Assembly (NCBI GenBank): GCA_017546505.1
Contig: JAFYWV010000018.1
Coordinates: 1-64,000 of the forward strand
Source of the DNA: Bacteroidaceae bacterium
Lineage (GTDB): Bacteria > Bacteroidota > Bacteroidia > Bacteroidales > Bacteroidaceae
DNA: 64,000 nucleotides
Direction: 5' to 3'
Under the pieces are notes generated by a model. The model made no database searches. It was not told where the DNA came from and saw nothing but the letters and a program-made list of their open reading frames with translations. A program made the position numbers and the translations under genes. Below are positions 61,901 through 64,000 of the stretch, one piece after another. Numbering within the stretch: the stretch's first letter is position 1; the number at the start of each line of letters is the position of its first letter.

Positions 61901-63401
61901 AGTTTTGGGCAAATATCAAGGTGTAGTGAACGGCAGAGGTAAAATGATAGTGTGTCAGCTCGATGACAACAATCGTGCGAAATACTATGACGGTACAGTT
62001 GCCAATCTGCAAGGTGACCGCAACGACTCAATGTCTGATGAAGGTGATGCATTCATCTTTGAGCCACATTATTGGTATAAAGGTGTTAATGACTACATCA
62101 ACAACCGCAAGTACCACGCATACAGTTCAAGCAGGACTGTACCACAGGATGTAGGCCAGTTATCTGAAAAGGTAAGACTCAGTGAACTTGAGGTATTCGC
62201 AGGATATGGTTTGAGTTCTGGAGGTATGGAAGAGGGTGTCTTGGTTGAGGATATGCTCAAAGTGTACGACAGCTACAATGTCTACCGTCTTCCTATCGGG
62301 GGTTACAAGATGGTACGTTGGCCAGGCATTGCGTCAGGCTCATATTGTGCCGCTTTTGCTGATGCTGACGGTTTGTTCATTAGTCTCGTTAAGATGACCA
62401 GCAACAGTGGTTACATAAACGGAGATTATCTGTTTGCTGAAGTGCCGGAGAATGCTGTCACATTCTACTTTACTGCACCAAAGGAATTCGACACCAACTG
62501 TTTCCCTGACATCTGCGTAAAATGCCGCAGTACGAATGTTGTTGCTGTTGAGCCCGACTGGGTAGAACACGAAGAGTGTCTTTGCGGTATCTACGAGGCG
62601 AACTATGAGAACGATTTAATGCGTTCAATCAGTAATGCCAAAGCGACAAACAACCTCACTGCAGGCTCATACATCCAATTTGCAAAGGATCGTGGTACTG
62701 GTTTCCAAACAGTGGATTACGAAATGAGCAAGGATGTAGCCAACCTATTTATGGCGAAGTATGGTCGCCGAGATAGCCAGAAGCAATGCGGTTACGGTAG
62801 CAATACGACAGCAAGTGTAGCGGGTAAGACAGACTTCCTTGGTATGAGAGACACTATCAATCCAAATAATGCAACTGCTAATGGTTTCTATTACAAAGAT
62901 ACAGTCTTGACATCAATAGCTGCCGTGAATGTGATGGGCTATGAGAACTGGCAAGGTGACAGCGGAGAGTGGATGAGTAATGTCGGTATCGGCAACGGTG
63001 CTTATGTTACAGATAGCCTCGGAGCAGGAAGACAGACCAAGACTGCCGTATGGCAAATACTTATGCCTAATGGTGAAACACGCGAGGTACAAGGTATAAC
63101 AGCCTCTGATAAGTACATTATCAAGGTACGCAATGGTAGATTTATGGATGTTATTGCCTCACACGCTGGCGGTACTTCTTCTACATACTATTGCGACTAC
63201 CAGTGGTTCTCAACTTCTCAAAATCGTGTGGTGCTTCGGTCGTACTTCTATGCGCATGCGAGTGGCGGTATCGTCTGTGCGGGTGCGCGTAGCGATTCGT
63301 CGGTTGCGTATACGAGCTACGGTTCTCGGCTTGCCTTCAGAGGCATAATTGAGTGGGCCACCAGTGTCGAAGAGTACAAACGTGCTGTGATGAGGGCTTA
63401 A
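55986..63401 (+). CDS. Giant tail protein with DGR variable C-terminus
   Basis: A 2471-residue receptor-binding candidate. In order: N-terminal coiled coil (1-110); domains with EIAPLTEGYYS and Ig-like repeats (about 490-770); a lamin-G/concanavalin-like domain (about 785-1000); a region resembling CotH-type spore-coat kinases (about 1040-1520, GTSSQYYPRKNWKFKF near residue 1080); leucine-rich-like segments (about 1715-1860); and a C-type-lectin-like end. Residues 2413-2450 are encoded by the variable repeat 63224-63334. Binding specificity is expected to be switched by the retroelement downstream. Confidence 0.88.
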   Translation: MSLTNKSTLINDAQLIRYAEQEGFNTAERVGKLFVDFINNADAALAQEVANRQSADNVLQQQLTTTTSVANSAQSTATNANTKATNAFNLITLLEQSIGAAGGIVPLDNLCKIPSAYLPSFMDDVLEFFNIGSSNMVVNFGTTLQKKSTDEDCRVLYKEDTNVFVFHDTEEGIYYSDCLDGDTWGVDNGNGRVPHSGKVYLCIASNKSYRWSGTQLTVIGNDLALGETSSTAFPGSRGVTLERYVDNLLKYAAEHNRTFVNINRWKETADAITLDEAIDHLVNGARIEYGIIITYFTVDGWVTKQYVGASSISEFYKHSNWKDYGNGGGSSTGNIVNVNEIAPLTEGYYSRAKAALAVPEELRTSGRKMTFMSASNEWQTWQFVGTIIDDWVDENYWKPEIKGVSFNGAEPVSPNANGIIELQYEVTVDQEANAESTNPISNAHVTQRFTELQDSLAAGLDVDPVTRVLTLKDAKGEAMSSVTLPEGGGGGNTNPTAIELIINSDLSATIKEGDEWNLEFTWRHYSLKDNVDTQYSGRAELIVNGSSVASKDVVQGIQSFDVSKWLNVGMNSVRVKITADDGIIAQSAYLKLSVVTLNISSSYSLATITEKGTAIPFRYVVTGSGTKVVNFVLDGNPLPTETITASGATNVKSIATSGLSHGAHSLVVYAEREISAGTMLESNHLYFDLMITESGTQTTIIATEFNTPEVEQYKTIVIPFAVYDPSAVTSNVDILINGVLSTAMEVDRSRQTWSYRAKNAGDYTFTIRANGIERNIAVKVTEASTQISAETDALALYLSSSGRSNSATNKADWSFTAENGSTVQAQFSNCEFDEQSGWKADANGLVSLHLAKGAQCYIPYYPFAFDGKTTGKTIEIEFSSSNCYDADAVLISCLHGVVGFEINAQECYFQSALKKKISTKFKQNERIRVGFVVQSVAESRFIFLFLNGKMSNVIQYDTSDYFVQTVPVGITLGNASCELDIYNIRVYDNALSFRQMIDNYIADMDDTEVMFAKLAENDILNADSAEPEVEYDKVVDKIPCMTLIGAMPKYKGDKKKDTKIVYEDRLHPEFSFTCDKCQNDVQGTSSQYYPRKNWKFKFLTDIIYTKSGAIASKYALRGVDGNGNLVPQKAVKTFCLKADFAESSGTHNTGAANFINEVLVKAGILTPPQQVDSTVRTTIYGFPILLFHQETESSPRVFIGKYNFNNDKSTQDTFGFEKIAGYNKGMINRDDYLLYPGTLAQLQKDVDALSEAEDDGEYLMYLIDDESDGVYYNHLVEYDAANGAWVDKGELWMWDAYNKNWCSRAGLSFTDGLNKVKDGYLVENNCECWEFTNNGNAMCLFHASDFETKVYGDDIPDWFDNDWLPTDSEGKKYAPYWATAFEPRYPDNDNMFMHYAKGRVPKQLKRICDWLYSLDVTRANLTEAERQAMDARFRAEYTQYFHKDSMLSYDLIREGILAADQGAKNMMWVFFDGLCYLIFYDNDTIWGLNNEGRNQFGPYVEPHDKDSLGKFVFNGESSVIWNLIERNLEAEKNVIYERLVSQGDFTYERALYWFNTRQSDMWCETIYNEDGKYKYIDSFGAASEEDGSAQDYLEIAQGSREEHRKWMMYERFAYLNAKRCTGTYRESSVYLRANTNGASTVPYNVAVNLTAAQDWYFGFRFSGNAGYSSRLLKANETYTFTAPAGSVPNDTETYIYQADRIKKLGDLSVLYPTTLVVGACKLLEELIVGNDTPGYVGKLATLTLGTHPLLKKINIVNCPTLQSSLGVTGCSALETIYAQGSKITAVNLPVASVVRYMHLPETLVQLLFDRLPYLTYDNLVIDGYSGIQTVNIVSCPRLDAMRILEDIMKTPNNSLQYVRVTDIDLEGDGQVLLDMMHLKGAENKNGAPELFGKYTLTRYMPEEDYNRIVECYPYLNIINQEFTLICFDDTVEDEENISNMDNKTGYLFSDDNHTVPFEPSGHVLNILNQRHAVLGKYQGVVNGRGKMIVCQLDDNNRAKYYDGTVANLQGDRNDSMSDEGDAFIFEPHYWYKGVNDYINNRKYHAYSSSRTVPQDVGQLSEKVRLSELEVFAGYGLSSGGMEEGVLVEDMLKVYDSYNVYRLPIGGYKMVRWPGIASGSYCAAFADADGLFISLVKMTSNSGYINGDYLFAEVPENAVTFYFTAPKEFDTNCFPDICVKCRSTNVVAVEPDWVEHEECLCGIYEANYENDLMRSISNAKATNNLTAGSYIQFAKDRGTGFQTVDYEMSKDVANLFMAKYGRRDSQKQCGYGSNTTASVAGKTDFLGMRDTINPNNATANGFYYKDTVLTSIAAVNVMGYENWQGDSGEWMSNVGIGNGAYVTDSLGAGRQTKTAVWQILMPNGETREVQGITASDKYIIKVRNGRFMDVIASHAGGTSSTYYCDYQWFSTSQNRVVLRSYFYAHASGGIVCAGARSDSSVAYTSYGSRLAFRGIIEWATSVEEYKRAVMRA
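63224..63334 (+). repeat. DGR variable repeat (VR)
   Basis: 111 bp at the 3' end of the giant tail gene, aligned without gaps to the template repeat 63512-63622. It differs at 17 positions, each an A in the template (7 to T, 8 to G, 2 to C). All 12 AAC/AAT codons of the template are changed. The last 14 bp, GGTTCTCGGCTTGC, are identical and probably serve as the homing signal. Confidence 0.95.
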
Positions 63402-63511
63402 TGCCAGAGGCAGAGCGAAAAAATGCGGAAGCGGTGCGCGGTGCGTGAGATCTGTCAAACGCACCCCACCCCTTTCAAAAAACAAAAATATGGCGGATTT
63501 TCCCAAGGCAC
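63402..63511 (+). other. Spacer between tail gene and template repeat
   Basis: 110 bp without a gene. A short frame beginning at 63423 runs through the template repeat to 63653, but is most likely a by-product of the repeat being kept in frame. Confidence 0.6.
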
Positions 63512-63622
63512 TCGTGTGGTGCTTCGGTCGAACAACAATGCGAATGCGAATGGCGGTATCGTCTATGCGAATGCGAATAACGATTCGTCGAATGCGAATA
63601 CGAACAACGGTTCTCGGCTTGC
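63512..63622 (+). repeat. DGR template repeat (TR)
   Basis: 111 bp of template, in which Asn codons (AAC/AAT) alternate with GCG. It contains 28 A, of which 17 are substituted in the variable repeat. It is transcribed into RNA and copied with adenine-specific errors by the reverse transcriptase in all studied systems of this type. Confidence 0.95.
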
Positions 63623-63858
63623 AAACATTATAAATGGAAAGAAAAACGGTTAACGCTTTCAGTAGATACCCAGTGTGTCTGCTTTGAAATATTTGCCTAC
63701 TACAACGAGGATGTATCCTCAAGGTAGCGCAAAGGGAAATGAGCCACAGCAACAGCAATAACAATTGGAAAGCTGAAAAATAAACCTTGGAGTAGAGTTT
63801 GGTAGGGACAGCAGTGTCAGCCGAAGAAGTCGGGCTCCAAAAAAATGAAGGCGTAAAA
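63623..63858 (+). ncRNA. TR-RT spacer, probable part of the DGR RNA
   Basis: 236 bp without a convincing gene. In the Bordetella phage system the region just downstream of the template is part of the RNA that the reverse transcriptase needs to start; the same role is inferred here. No Avd-type accessory gene lies between template and reverse transcriptase. Confidence 0.5.
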
Positions 63859-64000
63859 ATGAGACGAATAGGAAAAACATCAAATCTAATCGAGCAGATT
63901 ATAGATGAGCACAATCTTGATGAGTCCATCGATGCGGTAATTCACGGCAGACGTCGTAAGAAATCGCGTTCTGGACGGCGAATCCTCTTCAACAGGGATA
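63859..64000 (+). CDS. DGR reverse transcriptase, N-terminus only
   Basis: Only the first 47 codons are in the window (MRRIGKTSNLIEQIIDEHNL, then basic RRRKKSRSGRR). The basic start resembles the N-terminal region of group-II-intron-like DGR reverse transcriptases, and it stands directly downstream of a template repeat. The catalytic YxDD box lies outside the window, so the call rests mainly on context. Confidence 0.75.
   Translation, partial: MRRIGKTSNLIEQIIDEHNLDESIDAVIHGRRRKKSRSGRRILFNRD

Noticed and set aside
63423..63653. A 76-codon frame covering the DGR template repeat
   Set aside because: It is open because the template keeps the reading frame of the variable repeat; the flanking parts look like no protein, so it is not listed as a gene.
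1..64000. tRNA and rRNA genes
   Set aside because: I looked for cloverleaf-like segments ending in CCA and for conserved rRNA stretches and found none that I could support.

Overview
The window is a Bacteroidales chromosome edge followed by most of a tailed-phage (siphovirus-like) prophage that runs off the right end. Bacteroidales is indicated by the promoters, which have the Bacteroidetes form TTG, about 20 nt, then TAnnTTTG, by weak AT-rich ribosome sites, by a secreted surface protein with a Bacteroidales-style C-terminal repeat region, and by a FabG ending in the CCGAMSC style of that order.

Layout: (1) 1-3.2 kb, host: a truncated secreted protein on the minus strand, a possibly structured non-coding stretch, and fabG. 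(2) 3.4-5.1 kb, lysogeny switch: small HTH protein, a minus-strand HTH plus coiled-coil repressor, and a control region with three copies of an ATGATTATA-type operator. (3) 5.1-12.6 kb, recombination and replication: LuxR-type HTH, Sak4-like ATPase, PD-(D/E)XK nuclease, NinB-like protein, DUF2303, SF2 helicase, VRR-NUC nuclease, and a replication initiator that contains iterons and appears split in two. (4) 12.6-21.4 kb: a PRTRC cassette (proteins E, C, an F-position protein, B, ThiF and ParB-like; the C, B and ThiF proteins resemble ubiquitin-like, E2 and E1 proteins), a degenerate N6-methylase, a clamp-like protein, and the first copy of an iteron/RNA/gene module. (5) 21.4-29.5 kb: small accessory genes, an ASCH protein and three consecutive ParB-like proteins, the last fused to a SAM methyltransferase. 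(6) 29.5-42.7 kb: small terminase, SNF2 helicase, two HTH proteins, large terminase, tail genes and tape measure. (7) 42.7-50.3 kb: an accessory island of small unknown genes containing the second copy of the iteron/RNA/gene module. (8) 50.4-64 kb: protease-scaffold, major capsid, tail tube, portal, connector, a 2471-residue tail protein, and a diversity-generating retroelement (DGR) whose template and variable repeats differ only at template adenines; the reverse transcriptase starts at 63859 and is cut by the window end.

Four features go beyond a routine prophage. First, a structured RNA occurs three times (about 18.05, 47.98 and 48.19 kb) with compensatory base changes; two copies sit between direct repeats that differ from copy to copy, as if the element had inserted into the leaders of two paralogous genes, and the outer stem ends in a U-tract just before each gene. 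Second, about ten promoters carry the same ATGATTATATTT-like operator between their -33 and -7 boxes, which suggests one phage-wide regulon. Third, three arrays of TTTTACACTACC iterons occur, one inside the initiator gene like a lambda-type origin. Fourth, there is the DGR. No tRNA, CRISPR array, integrase or attachment site could be identified; the integrase, if present, lies outside the window.
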